Below, piece by piece: positions 15,559 through 24,263 of a stretch of DNA of 35,954 nucleotides. The DNA comes from Planctomycetota bacterium. Lineage in GTDB: Bacteria > Planctomycetota > UBA1135 > GCA-002686595. The translations under genes and the position numbers were made by a program. The stretch spans positions 1 through 35,954 of the forward strand of contig JAPLOE010000178.1 in the NCBI GenBank assembly GCA_026692705.1. The letters run 5' to 3'. Below the pieces are notes generated by a model. The model saw only the letters and a program-made list of their open reading frames with translations. It was not told where the DNA came from and searched no databases. Each line of letters opens with the position of its first letter. Position 1 is the stretch's first letter.

Positions 15559-17702
15559 TGCTCGCGACGTTGTTGATCCTCGCCGGTGGACTGCTCGACC
15601 AGCTGCCGAATGGACCGGCGAGCCCGCCGCGGGCGAGCGGAGACTGGCTGCTGCATCAGGCCGACGCGAAGGCGCAAGTTTGGGCGAGCGATGCGCGTAC
15701 GGTCGTGCTCTCCAACGGACTCGTCGCGCGCACGTTCGTCGTCGAGCCCGACGTCGCCTGCATCGGCTTCGACGATCTCGTCAGCGAGCGTGCGCTGCTG
15801 CGCGCGATCGAGCCGGAGGCGCGCGCGGTCGTCGACGGCGTCGAGGTGCGTGTCGGTGGCTTGCTCTCGAACGCGGACCGCGCCTACCTGCGGCCGGCGG
15901 ACGTCGCGAAGCTCGCGCTCGATCCCGCGGCGGCGCACTGCACGGCCGTGCGCGTGAGCGCGATCCCCGCGCCTTTCGAGTGGAAACGCGTGCGGCACTC
16001 CGCCGAGCTGCCGTGGCCGCCGCCGGGGCAGCGCCTGACGTTCGTGTTCGAAGGCGCGCTCACGGTCGAGGTGCACTACGACCTCCACGACGGGCTGCCG
16101 CTCGTCTCGAAGAGCGTCGAAGTCACCAATTCGAGCGAGAAGCCCGTGCGCCTCGACACGCTCGAGGTCGAGCGGCTCGCGTTCGTCGAGGCCGAGGGCA
16201 CCGTCGAGCCGCAGGAGCACTGGCGCCGCCCGGACCTGCACGTGGAGAGCGATTTCGCCTTCCACGGCATGTCGAACGTGTCCGCGGACGTCACCAACCG
16301 CTGGCTGCCCGATCCGAGGTACGGCACGCAGGTGAGCTACGCGCTCGCGACGCCGTGCCTGCTCGTGTCGAGCTATCCCGTCGGCCCCGCGGCGACGCTC
16401 GCGCCGGGGGAGCGCTTCGCGAGCTACCGCGTGCACGAGCTCGTGCTCGACGGCTCGGAGCGCGAACGCAACGGCCTCGCGCAGCGCCGCATGTACCGCA
16501 CGCTGGCGCCGTGGGTCACCGAGAACCCGCTGATGATGCACGTGCGCGACGCACGTCCTGAGGCGGTGAAGCTGGCGATCGACCAGTGCGCCGCCGTCGG
16601 CTTCGAGATGGCGATCCTGTCGTTCGGCTCGGGCTTCGACGTCGAGAACCGAGGCCCAGAGAACCTCGAGCGCGCGCAGGAACTCGTGGCCTACGCGCGC
16701 GAGCGTGGCGTCGAGCTCGGCAGTTACTCGCTACTCGCGAGCCGCTCCGTCTCGCCAGAGCACGACGTGCTCGACCGCGACACGCTCAAGCCCGGCAAGG
16801 CCTACTTCGGCAACTCGCCGTGCCTCGAGAGCGCCTGGGGCCGCGACTATTTCGCGCACCTGCGCGCCTTCTACGCGAGCTCCGGCTTCCGCGTGCTCGA
16901 GCACGACGGCTCCTATCCCGGCGACACGTGCGCGTCGACTGCGCATCCCGGCCACGTCGGCTTCGAGGACTCCCAGTGGCGGCAATTCGAGGCGATCCGC
17001 GGCTTCTACGGCTGGTGCCGCGGCCAGGGCATCTTCCTCAACGTGCCCGACTGGTACTTCCTGAACGGCTCGAACAAGACCGGCATGGGGTACCGCGAGA
17101 CCAACTGGTCGCTGCCGCGCGCGGAGCAGCTGCTGCACGCGCGCCAGAACATCTTCGACGGCACGTGGACGAAGGCGCCGAGCATGGGCTGGATGTTCGT
17201 GCCGCTGACCGAGTACCACGGAGGCGGTCCGGCGGCGACGCTCGAGCCCCTGTCCGAGCACCTCGCCGACTACGAGCAGCACCTCGCCACGAACCTCGGC
17301 GCCGGCGTGCAGGCCTGCTGGCGCGGGCCGCGGCTCTTCGACACGGACGCGACGCGCGAGCTCGTCGCGAAGTGGGTCACGTGGTTCAAGCGCCACCGCC
17401 GCGTGCTCGAGAGCGACCTCGTGCACGTGCGCCGCGCCGACGGGCGCGACCTCGACGGCTGGCTGCACGTCGACCCGCTCGGGGACGAACGGGCGCTCGC
17501 GATGGTCTTCAACCCGCTCGACGTCGAGCGCACGCGCGAGCTGGAGTTCCCGCTGTACTACGCGGGCCTGTCCGGAACGGTGCGCGTGAGCGAGCGCGAC
17601 GGAGCGGAGCGCGAGGTACAGCTCGACGGGCGAGCGCGCGTGCGCCTCACGCTCACGCTGCCGCCGCAGGGCTTCACTTGGATCACTTTCCGAGCCAAGT
17701 GA
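15558..17702 (+). CDS. Secreted (beta/alpha)8 glycoside hydrolase-like protein
   Basis: A 714-residue protein starting at ATG 15558, which overlaps the thiD stop. Residues 1-20 form a short signal-like hydrophobic stretch. Residues about 30-330 are a beta-sandwich with VEVTNSSEKPVRLDTLEVERL, as in the N-terminal domain of GH36-like enzymes. The barrel follows: AVGFEMAILSFGSGFDVENRG, ERGVELGSYSLLASR, then FRVLEHDGSYPGD near residue 449, where the Asp is a nucleophile candidate. GIFLNVPDWYFLNGSNKTGMGY and a C-terminal beta domain (LVHVRRADGRDLDGWLHVD) complete it. The order resembles clan GH-D alpha-galactosidases, but the KxD motif is absent, so family and substrate are uncertain. Confidence 0.65.
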   Translation: MLATLLILAGGLLDQLPNGPASPPRASGDWLLHQADAKAQVWASDARTVVLSNGLVARTFVVEPDVACIGFDDLVSERALLRAIEPEARAVVDGVEVRVGGLLSNADRAYLRPADVAKLALDPAAAHCTAVRVSAIPAPFEWKRVRHSAELPWPPPGQRLTFVFEGALTVEVHYDLHDGLPLVSKSVEVTNSSEKPVRLDTLEVERLAFVEAEGTVEPQEHWRRPDLHVESDFAFHGMSNVSADVTNRWLPDPRYGTQVSYALATPCLLVSSYPVGPAATLAPGERFASYRVHELVLDGSERERNGLAQRRMYRTLAPWVTENPLMMHVRDARPEAVKLAIDQCAAVGFEMAILSFGSGFDVENRGPENLERAQELVAYARERGVELGSYSLLASRSVSPEHDVLDRDTLKPGKAYFGNSPCLESAWGRDYFAHLRAFYASSGFRVLEHDGSYPGDTCASTAHPGHVGFEDSQWRQFEAIRGFYGWCRGQGIFLNVPDWYFLNGSNKTGMGYRETNWSLPRAEQLLHARQNIFDGTWTKAPSMGWMFVPLTEYHGGGPAATLEPLSEHLADYEQHLATNLGAGVQACWRGPRLFDTDATRELVAKWVTWFKRHRRVLESDLVHVRRADGRDLDGWLHVDPLGDERALAMVFNPLDVERTRELEFPLYYAGLSGTVRVSERDGAEREVQLDGRARVRLTLTLPPQGFTWITFRAK

Positions 17703-17717
17703 GAGGCCTCGAAGCGT

Positions 17718-18479
17718 TTACTGAACCTTCGAGAGCGCCGCGGCGCGCGAAGGCTGCGTGCAGCAGGAGCCGCCGGGAGCCGCGCTCTCGGAGCTCGCCT
17801 GCAGCCCGAACGTGCCCGTGAAGGCGTCGTTGCGGTCGCGGTTCTCGAAGGCGCGCGCGAGGCGCGTCTCGTTCCACACGAAGCGCTCGGTGTTGCCGAC
17901 GACCTTGCCCGTGATCGTCGCGAACGGCTGGTACCAGACGTCGAACGGCATCTTGCAGCACTCGCGGTCGGGCAGGAGCCCGCCGTCGAGCGAGAGCACG
18001 TCGCCCGCGTGCGCCGAATAACGCTCGCCGTCGAACTTCACGTCCACCGGCAGCGTCTCGACCTCGATCACGGACCCGAGCGCGCCCGCGCAACGGGCCT
18101 TGACCCACTCGACCGCGGTCTCGCGCTGTTCCGCGCTCGCGCTGGCGTCGACGTAGATCACGCTGCGGCGCGAGGCGCCCTGCGCGAGGTTCTCCTCCGA
18201 CGCGACCGCCACCATCACGTCCACGCCTTCCAGCGCGGTGCCCGCGATGCGACCCTGCTCGAAGTGCCATGCGAGCACGGCCTCGCGGCCCTGCGTCACG
18301 AGCTCGGAGTTGTAGTGGCAGGCACCGGCGAACACGCTCGCGGTGCGCGCCTCCACGTACTGGCCGCTGGGTTCGATGTCCGCTTCGGGGCAGGAGAAGC
18401 CGCAGCAGCTCTCGCCGCGCACGAAACGCAGTCCGAGGGCGGCGGAGGTGGCGAGCACGAGCGTGAGGACGACTTTCAT
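17718..18479 (-). CDS. Secreted Cys-rich DUF1326-like protein
   Basis: A 253-residue protein with a signal peptide (MKVVLTLVLATSAALGLRFV). Right after it lies a Cys cluster, SCCGFSC (Cys25, 26, 30). Then QYVEARTASVFAGACHYNSE, REAVLAWHFEQGRIAGTALEGVDVMVAV and VEWVKARCAGALG follow the pattern of DUF1326 domains. ECCKMPFDVWYQPF and a C-terminal SCCTQP add further Cys pairs. The ligand is unknown; heme, metal or disulfide chemistry are all possible. It is the last gene of the molybdenum hydroxylase operon. Its AGGAGG ribosome binding site overlaps the upstream stop codon (TAGGAGG), so translation is probably coupled. Confidence 0.75.
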   Translation of the reverse strand: MKVVLTLVLATSAALGLRFVRGESCCGFSCPEADIEPSGQYVEARTASVFAGACHYNSELVTQGREAVLAWHFEQGRIAGTALEGVDVMVAVASEENLAQGASRRSVIYVDASASAEQRETAVEWVKARCAGALGSVIEVETLPVDVKFDGERYSAHAGDVLSLDGGLLPDRECCKMPFDVWYQPFATITGKVVGNTERFVWNETRLARAFENRDRNDAFTGTFGLQASSESAAPGGSCCTQPSRAAALSKVQ

Positions 18480-18483
18480 GGCG

Positions 18484-18490
18484 CCTCCTA
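18484..18490 (-). promoter_or_regulatory. Ribosome binding site overlapping a stop codon (TAGGAGG)
   Basis: On the minus strand the TAG stop of the six-cysteine gene is the first three bases of TAGGAGG, four bases before the DUF1326-like ATG. The same arrangement (TAGGAG) precedes the six-cysteine gene, where the stop is that of the FAD subunit. This supports coupled translation of the last three genes. Confidence 0.7.
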
Positions 18491-18739
18491 GGCTACTCCG
18501 CCTTCGCCCGACTGGGGCTTGGGCCCGAAAATCGGCTTGAAGCACACGCGCCCCGCCGTGCAGTCGTCGGGGTGGACGGAATCGCGGTCGGGGCCGACAC
18601 GGTCGCAGGTGCGGTTGCACCAGCAGTCGTTGGAGTTGTCGATCACGTCGCTCGCGGTCATCGGAGCCGACGTCAGGAAGAAGTACTTCTTGCTGCGGAG
18701 CTCGGCACAGATCGGGCTGGAGAGCGGAGTCGGTTGCAT
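18488..18739 (-). CDS. Small six-cysteine protein of the molybdenum hydroxylase operon
   Basis: An 83-residue protein with six cysteines at 11, 39, 41, 45, 60 and 66. Core motifs are CAELRSKKYFFL, NSNDCWCNRTCDRVGPD and HPDDCTAGRVCF. No signal peptide is visible, so it should be cytoplasmic unless carried with a partner. The conserved-looking Cys spacing suggests a metal, iron-sulfur or disulfide site. The gene starts 10 bases after the FAD subunit stop, with AGGAG at good spacing, and ends 8 bases before the DUF1326-like gene, so it belongs to the same operon. I have an impression of similar small proteins beside other YagTSR-type operons, but this is unverified. A cofactor-insertion or redox-partner role is only a hypothesis. 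Confidence 0.7.
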   Translation of the reverse strand: MQPTPLSSPICAELRSKKYFFLTSAPMTASDVIDNSNDCWCNRTCDRVGPDRDSVHPDDCTAGRVCFKPIFGPKPQSGEGGVA

Positions 18740-18749
18740 CGGGGGGCTC

Positions 18750-19745
18750 CTAGGCCGTGGCCAGCTTGGTGAGGGCCTTCGTGATCAGTCCCTTGGCGAG
18801 CGGCAGCTTGTAGGCGTTGTGCGCGAGCGGTTCCGCGCCCTCGAGCGCGAGCTCACCCACCACGCGGCACGTCTCCGCGTCGATCTTGCGCCCGACGAGC
18901 GCCTTCTCGGCCTTCTCGCAGCGCCACGGCACCGGCGCGACGCCGCCGAGCACGAGGCGCGCCTCGGCCACCTTGCCACCTTCGATGCGCAGCGCCGCCG
19001 CGACCGCCGCTAGCGCGAAGTCGTAGCTCGAACGCTCGCGGAACTTCACGTACGTGCTCTTCCAGCCGGCCATCGCCGGCACGTCGACACGCACGAGCAC
19101 CTCATCAGGAGCGAGCACGTTCTCGCGCGTCACCGCACCTTCGCTCGGCAGCGTGAAGAAGCGCTCGAGCTCGACGGTGCGCTCGCCCTTCTTGCCGCGG
19201 ATCAGCGCCGTCGCCCCGGCCGCGACGAGCGCGGGCGCGAGGTCGGACGGATGCACGATGTAGCTCGGGCCGCCGCCGAGGATCGCGTTGTACTTGTTGA
19301 GCCCGCCGTAGGCGAAGCACTCCGCGCCGCCCTTCTTGATGCAGACGGCCTGCTCGTGGCGGTAGTACCAGCAACGCGGCCGCTGGCACAGGTTGCCGCC
19401 GACCGTGCCCTGGTTGCGGATCTGCGTCGAGCCGACGGAGCCCGCGGCCTCGGCGACCAGCGTGTGGCTCGCGCGCAGCGCCGCGTTTTCCTCGAGCGCC
19501 GCCAGCGTCGCGAGCGCACCGATCTGCCACGCTCCCGCCTGCTGCGTCAACGCCGCAAGTCCGGGCACGCCCTTCAGGTTCACGACCTGCTCGGGCTCGA
19601 CCAGATGCTCCTTCAGCTCGCCGAGCAGGTCCTGGCCGCCCGCGAGCACCTTGACTCGGTCGCGCGTCTTGAGATCGCGCGGCCCGGGGAGCAGCTCGAC
19701 GACCTGCTCGAGCGACGTCGGCATCACGTAGGTGAAGTTCTTCAT
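18750..19745 (-). CDS. Molybdenum hydroxylase FAD subunit with extra 4Fe-4S site (PaoB/YagS type)
   Basis: A 331-residue CO-dehydrogenase-flavoprotein-like subunit that passes electrons from the Mo site to the acceptor. FAD-binding motifs are VLAGGQDLLGELK (about 33-45) and GSTQIRNQGTVGGN (105-118). Four cysteines at 120, 125, 135 and 143 (CQRPRC, AVC, AEC) match the additional 4Fe-4S cluster known for the PaoB type and absent from ordinary XdhB/CoxM proteins. The C-terminal CODH_C domain begins near residue 215. The start is two bases after the stop of the molybdopterin subunit gene. The substrate (aldehyde, purine or other) cannot be told; PaoABC oxidises aromatic aldehydes. Confidence 0.93.
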   Translation of the reverse strand: MKNFTYVMPTSLEQVVELLPGPRDLKTRDRVKVLAGGQDLLGELKEHLVEPEQVVNLKGVPGLAALTQQAGAWQIGALATLAALEENAALRASHTLVAEAAGSVGSTQIRNQGTVGGNLCQRPRCWYYRHEQAVCIKKGGAECFAYGGLNKYNAILGGGPSYIVHPSDLAPALVAAGATALIRGKKGERTVELERFFTLPSEGAVTRENVLAPDEVLVRVDVPAMAGWKSTYVKFRERSSYDFALAAVAAALRIEGGKVAEARLVLGGVAPVPWRCEKAEKALVGRKIDAETCRVVGELALEGAEPLAHNAYKLPLAKGLITKALTKLATA

Positions 19746-19747
19746 CG

Positions 19748-22015
19748 CTAGCCCTTCTTCCGCAGGGCCTCGAGGCCCACGAGCACCTTGTCCGCCGTCA
19801 CCGGCATATCGAAGACCCGCACGCCACAGGCGTTGCGGACCGCGTTCGCGATCGCCGAATGCCCGGGAATCACCGCCGCCTCGGCCATGCCGATCACTCC
19901 GCGCGGGTCGTCCTCGAACTCGACCTGCATGCGCGGGATCTCGCGCACGCCGGCGATCTTGTAGTCCTCGAAGTTCGCGTTGAGGAAGAGCCCCAGGTCG
20001 GGGTCGAGCACGCGCTCCTCGAACAGGCCGTAGGAGAGCGCCTGCACCATGCCGCCCTGCAGTTGGCTCTTCACCGCCATGCGGTTGAGCAGCAGGCCGC
20101 AGTTCTGCACCGCGACCATGTCGAGCACCTTGATCTCGCCGGTCAGCGTGTCGACCTGCACCTTCGCGGCCTGCGCGCCACCGACGTCACTGCTCGCGAG
20201 GTGCGCCTGCCACTCGCCCTGCGCCGAGAGCCCCGCCGGCCCGAGCGCCGCACAGGCATCCTTCCACGCGATCTTCTGCGACGGCTTCGCCGCGACATGG
20301 ATCTCGCCGAGACCGACAGCCAGCTCGTCCGGCTTCACGCCGAGCAGCGGCGCCACCTTCTCGAACAGCGCGAGCCGCGCGTTGTGCGCCGCGTGCTTGA
20401 CACTGGGCGAGAGCGACGGCGAGGTCGTGCTGCCGCCGGAGGCGTTGGCCGAACCGAAGGTCGAGCGGCCGATGCGCGGACGCACGGCCCCGAGCTCGAG
20501 CCCCAGTTCCTCCGCCACGATCGACGCGCAGTACGTGCGCGTGCCCGTGCCGAGGTCCTGCGTGCCCGAGAGCACCTCGACCGAACCATCCTGCGCGATG
20601 CGCACCTCGACCTTGCACTGGCCATTGCCGCCGCCGCCCCAGCGCGCGATCGCGAAGCCGATGCCGACTTTCAGCTCGGACTTCGACAGGTCGGGAGCGT
20701 TCTTGAACGGATGCTTGTCCCAGCCGATCAGCGCCGCGCAGCGCTCGAGCTGGCGCATGTAGAGCTCGCGCCGGTTGTCGGCCAGGTTGATGCGGCGAAT
20801 CTCGAGCAGATCGAGCCCGGACGCGTACGCGCACTCGTCCATCAGCGCTTCCATCGAGAAGGAAGCCTGCGGGTGACCGGGGCCACGCATCGCGCGGCTC
20901 GAGTCGGTGTGCGTGTGGATGCAGCGGTCCTCGACGAACACCTTCGCGTCGCGGCCATAGATGTACGGAATCGGGTGGCCCGAGCCCTGCCCGACACCGC
21001 CGTGGCGCGTGACGCGGCCCTTGATCGCGACGATCTGGCCCTTGTCGTCGAGGCCGGCCTCGAGCGTGTGCTCGCCACCCGAACGGTTGCCCGCCGCGTG
21101 GAACTCCGTCGCGCGGTCGAGCATCAGGTGCACGGGCCGCCCGAGCTCCTTCGCGAGCTGGCACGCGGCGTCACCTTCGATTCCCATGCCGAACTTCGAG
21201 CCGAAGCCGCCGCCCATGTGCTCGACGACGGCCGTCACCTGACCACCTTGCAGTCCCAGTCGCCCGGCCGCGTCGCCGGGGATCGTGAACGTGCCCTGCG
21301 TCGAGGCGTAGATCGTCGCTTCCGCGCCGCCGCGGTAGTCGACGACGACGCCGTGCGTCTCGAGCGACGCGTGGTGCTGCACGGGAATCTTCCACGTGCC
21401 CTGCACGCGCTTCGCCGCCTTGCCCAGCGCCGCATCGACTTCGCTCGAGTCGGTGTTCTTCGAGAGCGTGCGCACGTTGCCGCGGCTGTTGACCTTCGGC
21501 GCGTTCTCCGCCGCCGACTGTTCCGGCGTCACGGCGAACGGTTGCTCCTCATACGTCGCGACGATCGCGCGCAGGCCGTCCTCGGCGAGCTCCGGCGTCG
21601 TCGCCGCCACCGCAGCGATCGGCCGCCCGAGCCAGTCGATGTTGCCGTTGTTGAGCGCGATGACCGCGAGCACGCCCGGAATCGCCTTGGCCGCTTCCAG
21701 ATCGAGCTTCACCGTGCCGCACGGCACGCGCGAGCGCAGCACACGCGCGTACACCATGCCCGGCAGGCGCATGTCGGAGCTGTACATCGCGCGCCCGCTG
21801 ACCTTGTCGGGCCCGTCGACGCGCGGAATCGCGCGCGAAACGAGCCGCATCTGGTCGCGCGGCCCCCACTGCGGGCCACCGGCGTCGTCGGAGACCTCTT
21901 CCCAGACCTCGGTGTCGATCCCGTTGACCGCCTTGGTCACGCGGATCCACTTCTTGCCGGGCGCGGCGGGGCGCGGGGGCTTCTCGTCCTGGAACTTCAG
22001 CGGTTCGAGCGCCAT
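19748..22015 (-). CDS. Molybdenum hydroxylase molybdopterin-binding subunit (PaoC/YagR type)
   Basis: A 755-residue catalytic subunit of the xanthine oxidase family. Motifs in order: RVDGPDKVSGRAMYSSDMRLPGM at the N-terminal domain, HMGGGFGSKFGMGIEGD, SSRAMRGPGHPQASFSMEALMDECA, GTQDLGTGTRTY and GRSTFGSANASGGSTT at the cofactor site. The C-terminal GMAEAAVIPGHSAIANAV carries Glu712, which corresponds to the active-site base of GxGE; the residue before it is Ala rather than Gly. I chose ATG 22015, which overlaps the stop of the 2Fe-2S gene (TGATG) and opens a plausible N-terminus. Known members hydroxylate aldehydes or N-heterocycles with water-derived oxygen. Cofactor would be the cytosine dinucleotide form in PaoC relatives (inference). 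Confidence 0.93.
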   Translation of the reverse strand: MALEPLKFQDEKPPRPAAPGKKWIRVTKAVNGIDTEVWEEVSDDAGGPQWGPRDQMRLVSRAIPRVDGPDKVSGRAMYSSDMRLPGMVYARVLRSRVPCGTVKLDLEAAKAIPGVLAVIALNNGNIDWLGRPIAAVAATTPELAEDGLRAIVATYEEQPFAVTPEQSAAENAPKVNSRGNVRTLSKNTDSSEVDAALGKAAKRVQGTWKIPVQHHASLETHGVVVDYRGGAEATIYASTQGTFTIPGDAAGRLGLQGGQVTAVVEHMGGGFGSKFGMGIEGDAACQLAKELGRPVHLMLDRATEFHAAGNRSGGEHTLEAGLDDKGQIVAIKGRVTRHGGVGQGSGHPIPYIYGRDAKVFVEDRCIHTHTDSSRAMRGPGHPQASFSMEALMDECAYASGLDLLEIRRINLADNRRELYMRQLERCAALIGWDKHPFKNAPDLSKSELKVGIGFAIARWGGGGNGQCKVEVRIAQDGSVEVLSGTQDLGTGTRTYCASIVAEELGLELGAVRPRIGRSTFGSANASGGSTTSPSLSPSVKHAAHNARLALFEKVAPLLGVKPDELAVGLGEIHVAAKPSQKIAWKDACAALGPAGLSAQGEWQAHLASSDVGGAQAAKVQVDTLTGEIKVLDMVAVQNCGLLLNRMAVKSQLQGGMVQALSYGLFEERVLDPDLGLFLNANFEDYKIAGVREIPRMQVEFEDDPRGVIGMAEAAVIPGHSAIANAVRNACGVRVFDMPVTADKVLVGLEALRKKG

Positions 22016-22689
22016 CACTTGCCTCCCTTGCTCTGCAGCGCGCGGCCGGCGGCCAGCGCGGCCTCGAAGATCTGCGGTTGCGTCCCGCAGCGGCACAGGT
22101 TGCCCGAACAGGCGTTCTGGATCTCATCGAGCGACGCCGCCGGATTGCGCTCGAGGCAGGCCGTGATCGCCATCACGAAGCCCGGAGTGCAGAAGCCGCA
22201 CTGCGAGCCGTCGTGATCGCAGAACTTCTGCTGCAGCACCGTCAGCTGACCCTGCGGCGCGAGGCCCTCGATCGTCTTGACCTTGTGGCCGACCGCGTCG
22301 ACCGCGAGCGTCATGCACGAGTACACCGGCTTGCCGTCGAGGTGCACCGTGCAGGCACCGCACGAGCCGCGGTCGCACACGAGCTTGGTGCCCGTGAGCG
22401 GCGGGTTGCAGTGGTTGCGCAGCGCGTTGAGCAGCGTGGTGCGCGGCTCGACCGTCACCTTCTGCTTCGCGCCGTTGATCTCGAGCTCGACCTCGACCTG
22501 GCCTTCGAGCATCGCGGGGCCGAAGGCGCGCGCGTTCGACGCGTGCACGGCCTCGCCGATCACTCCTCCGGCCGCGACGACTCCGGCGCCCTTGAAGAAC
22601 GCGCGACGGGTGAGCGCGGGCTTGGCTTCGGAACCCGAACGGGGCTCCGGGCTCGACTTGGCTTCAGGGGGGCTCGCTGCATCCGACAT
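22015..22689 (-). CDS. Molybdenum hydroxylase 2Fe-2S subunit with Tat signal (PaoA/YagT type)
   Basis: A 224-residue electron-transfer subunit. Residues 1-55 hold a Tat signal with the twin-arginine LTRRAFFKG and a hydrophobic AGVVAAGGVIGEA, so the folded complex is probably exported to the periplasm. The plant-type 2Fe-2S domain has CDRGSCGACTVHLDGKPVYSC. The second four-helix domain has QCGFCTPG and CSGNLCRCG, the standard two-cluster arrangement. The gene is first in a five-gene operon (2Fe-2S, Mo subunit, FAD subunit, six-Cys protein, DUF1326-like), an A-C-B order compared with E. coli paoABC. The XdhC-type chaperone (PaoD) is not in the window. Start ATG has AGAGG about 8 bases upstream. 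Confidence 0.95.
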   Translation of the reverse strand: MSDAASPPEAKSSPEPRSGSEAKPALTRRAFFKGAGVVAAGGVIGEAVHASNARAFGPAMLEGQVEVELEINGAKQKVTVEPRTTLLNALRNHCNPPLTGTKLVCDRGSCGACTVHLDGKPVYSCMTLAVDAVGHKVKTIEGLAPQGQLTVLQQKFCDHDGSQCGFCTPGFVMAITACLERNPAASLDEIQNACSGNLCRCGTQPQIFEAALAAGRALQSKGGK

Positions 22690-22771
22690 GGCATCGCCTC
22701 TGGTGCGGGACCCGCGCGCGGAACGGACTTGCCCGCGCGACGCGGGGCGATTCTACGGAGGCGAGGGCGAG

Positions 22772-24031
22772 CTACAAGCGAGCGGCACGTTCGAATTGCG
22801 CTGCGAGCGCGCGCCAGTCGACCGAGTCGCCCGGCCGGAAGCGCGGCCGCTCCGCGCGCGGCACCGCTCGCAAGGCCTCGACGTACTTGAAGGCCGCGCC
22901 CGTGTTGAAGATCACGATCTCCTCGTGCCGCTGGATGCGACCCTGCGCGACTAGCCGCACGAGCGCTTCGAAACACACCGCGGTTTCCGGGCAGATCGCG
23001 ACGCCCTCGAGCTCGCCCACGCGCCTCATCCAGCCCGTGATCGAGGCCTCCGGCACGCCCAGCGCGGCTCCTCCGCAGGCCCGCAGCGCGTCGAGCATCA
23101 GGAAGTCGCCGATCGCCGAAGGAACTCGCAATCCGCTCGCGAGCGTCTGCGCGCCTTGCCACGGTTCCGCCGTGCGTTCGCCCCGCTCGAAGGCGCGTGC
23201 GATCGGCGCACAACCGTCGCTCTGGCAGGCATAAAGCCGCGGCGCGCGCGGATCCTCGAGCCAGCCGATGCCGGAGAGCTCCTCCCAGGCCTTCCAGATG
23301 CCGATCAGGCCGGTGCCGCCGCCGGTCGGATAGAGCACGACCTCAGGGAAACGCCAGCCGAAGTGCTGCGCGAGCTCTAGCCCCATCGTCTTCTTGCCCT
23401 CGAGGCGGTAGGGCTCGCGCAAGGTCGACATGTCGAACCAGCTGAAGAGCTTCTGGCCTTCGCGCAGGAGCGCCGCGCAGTCGCCGATCAACCCGTCGAC
23501 CTCGACCACGCGCGCGCCCGCGAGCTCGCACTCGAGCTTGTTCACCTCGGGCGTGTCGGACGGCAGGAACACCCACGCTTCCATGCCGGCGCGCGCCGCA
23601 TAAGCCGCCATCGCGCCGCCCGCATTGCCCGCGGTCGGCACGGCGACGCGCGTGACGCCGAGCTCCTTCGCGCGACTGATCGCGACCGACATGCCGCGCG
23701 ACTTGAACGAGCCCGTCGGCAGGCGCGACTCGTCCTTCAGAAACAGGTTCTCGAGGCCGAGCTGCTCGCCGAGGCGCGGAAGCTGCAACGTCGGCGTGGC
23801 GAGCTCGCCGAAGGAGACGATGTTGCGGTCGTCCTGCACCGGCAGCAGGTCGCGGAAGCTCCACAGGCAACCGGCGTTGTAGTACGTCGAGTCGCGCTCG
23901 ACCTCGCGCGCGATGCGTTCGAGGTCGTATCGCGCGACCAACGGCCGGCCCGCGTGCGTGGTCTGCAGCGTGCGCGCCTCGTGGCGCGTGCCATCCCACG
24001 GCGACTCGAGGTGCGTCAGGTACTGGCCCAT
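22772..24031 (-). CDS. thrC: Threonine synthase
   Basis: A 419-residue PLP enzyme (fold type II) that converts O-phosphohomoserine to threonine. The PLP lysine is Lys110 in LPTGSFKSRGM, with FLKDES before it. VPTAGNAGGAMAAYAARAGM and the phosphate loop YPTGGGTGLIG follow. The N-terminal region (AGCLWSFRDLLPV, FGELATPTLQLPRL) is typical of the threonine synthase group rather than cysteine synthase. A pyridoxal ammonia-lyase with broad substrate cannot be excluded. I use ATG 24031, since the 53 in-frame codons upstream have no conserved features; the ribosome binding site is weak. The gene stands alone between the molybdenum operon and the divergent Usp gene. Confidence 0.85.
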   Translation of the reverse strand: MGQYLTHLESPWDGTRHEARTLQTTHAGRPLVARYDLERIAREVERDSTYYNAGCLWSFRDLLPVQDDRNIVSFGELATPTLQLPRLGEQLGLENLFLKDESRLPTGSFKSRGMSVAISRAKELGVTRVAVPTAGNAGGAMAAYAARAGMEAWVFLPSDTPEVNKLECELAGARVVEVDGLIGDCAALLREGQKLFSWFDMSTLREPYRLEGKKTMGLELAQHFGWRFPEVVLYPTGGGTGLIGIWKAWEELSGIGWLEDPRAPRLYACQSDGCAPIARAFERGERTAEPWQGAQTLASGLRVPSAIGDFLMLDALRACGGAALGVPEASITGWMRRVGELEGVAICPETAVCFEALVRLVAQGRIQRHEEIVIFNTGAAFKYVEALRAVPRAERPRFRPGDSVDWRALAAQFERAARL

Positions 24032-24150
24032 GGACCCAAGGCGCTGGAGACGGGCGGTGCGGAGTGCGTAGCGCGCATCACGGCCGACAATGGAACGTCC
24101 GCACCGAAGCGGTTCCAGAGGCTGACGCACGCGGGCGTGGCAAACGGCGG

Positions 24151-24165
24151 TTTCTCCCGGAGAAA
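24151..24165. promoter_or_regulatory. 15-bp palindrome in the thrC/Usp divergent region
   Basis: TTTCTCC-C-GGAGAAA is a perfect 7-bp inverted repeat around one base, in the 232-base region between thrC and the Usp gene. The one-base centre fits an operator better than a hairpin. No regulator gene is next to it. Confidence 0.3.
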
Positions 24166-24263
24166 GCGGCACCTTTTGGACCGCTCGCACGGCACGAAAT
24201 CCGGCCTGCGAGCGAGTTCAGGTCCGGCGGGGAAGAAGTTCGGGTGGAAAGCCGCTGGCCCCG

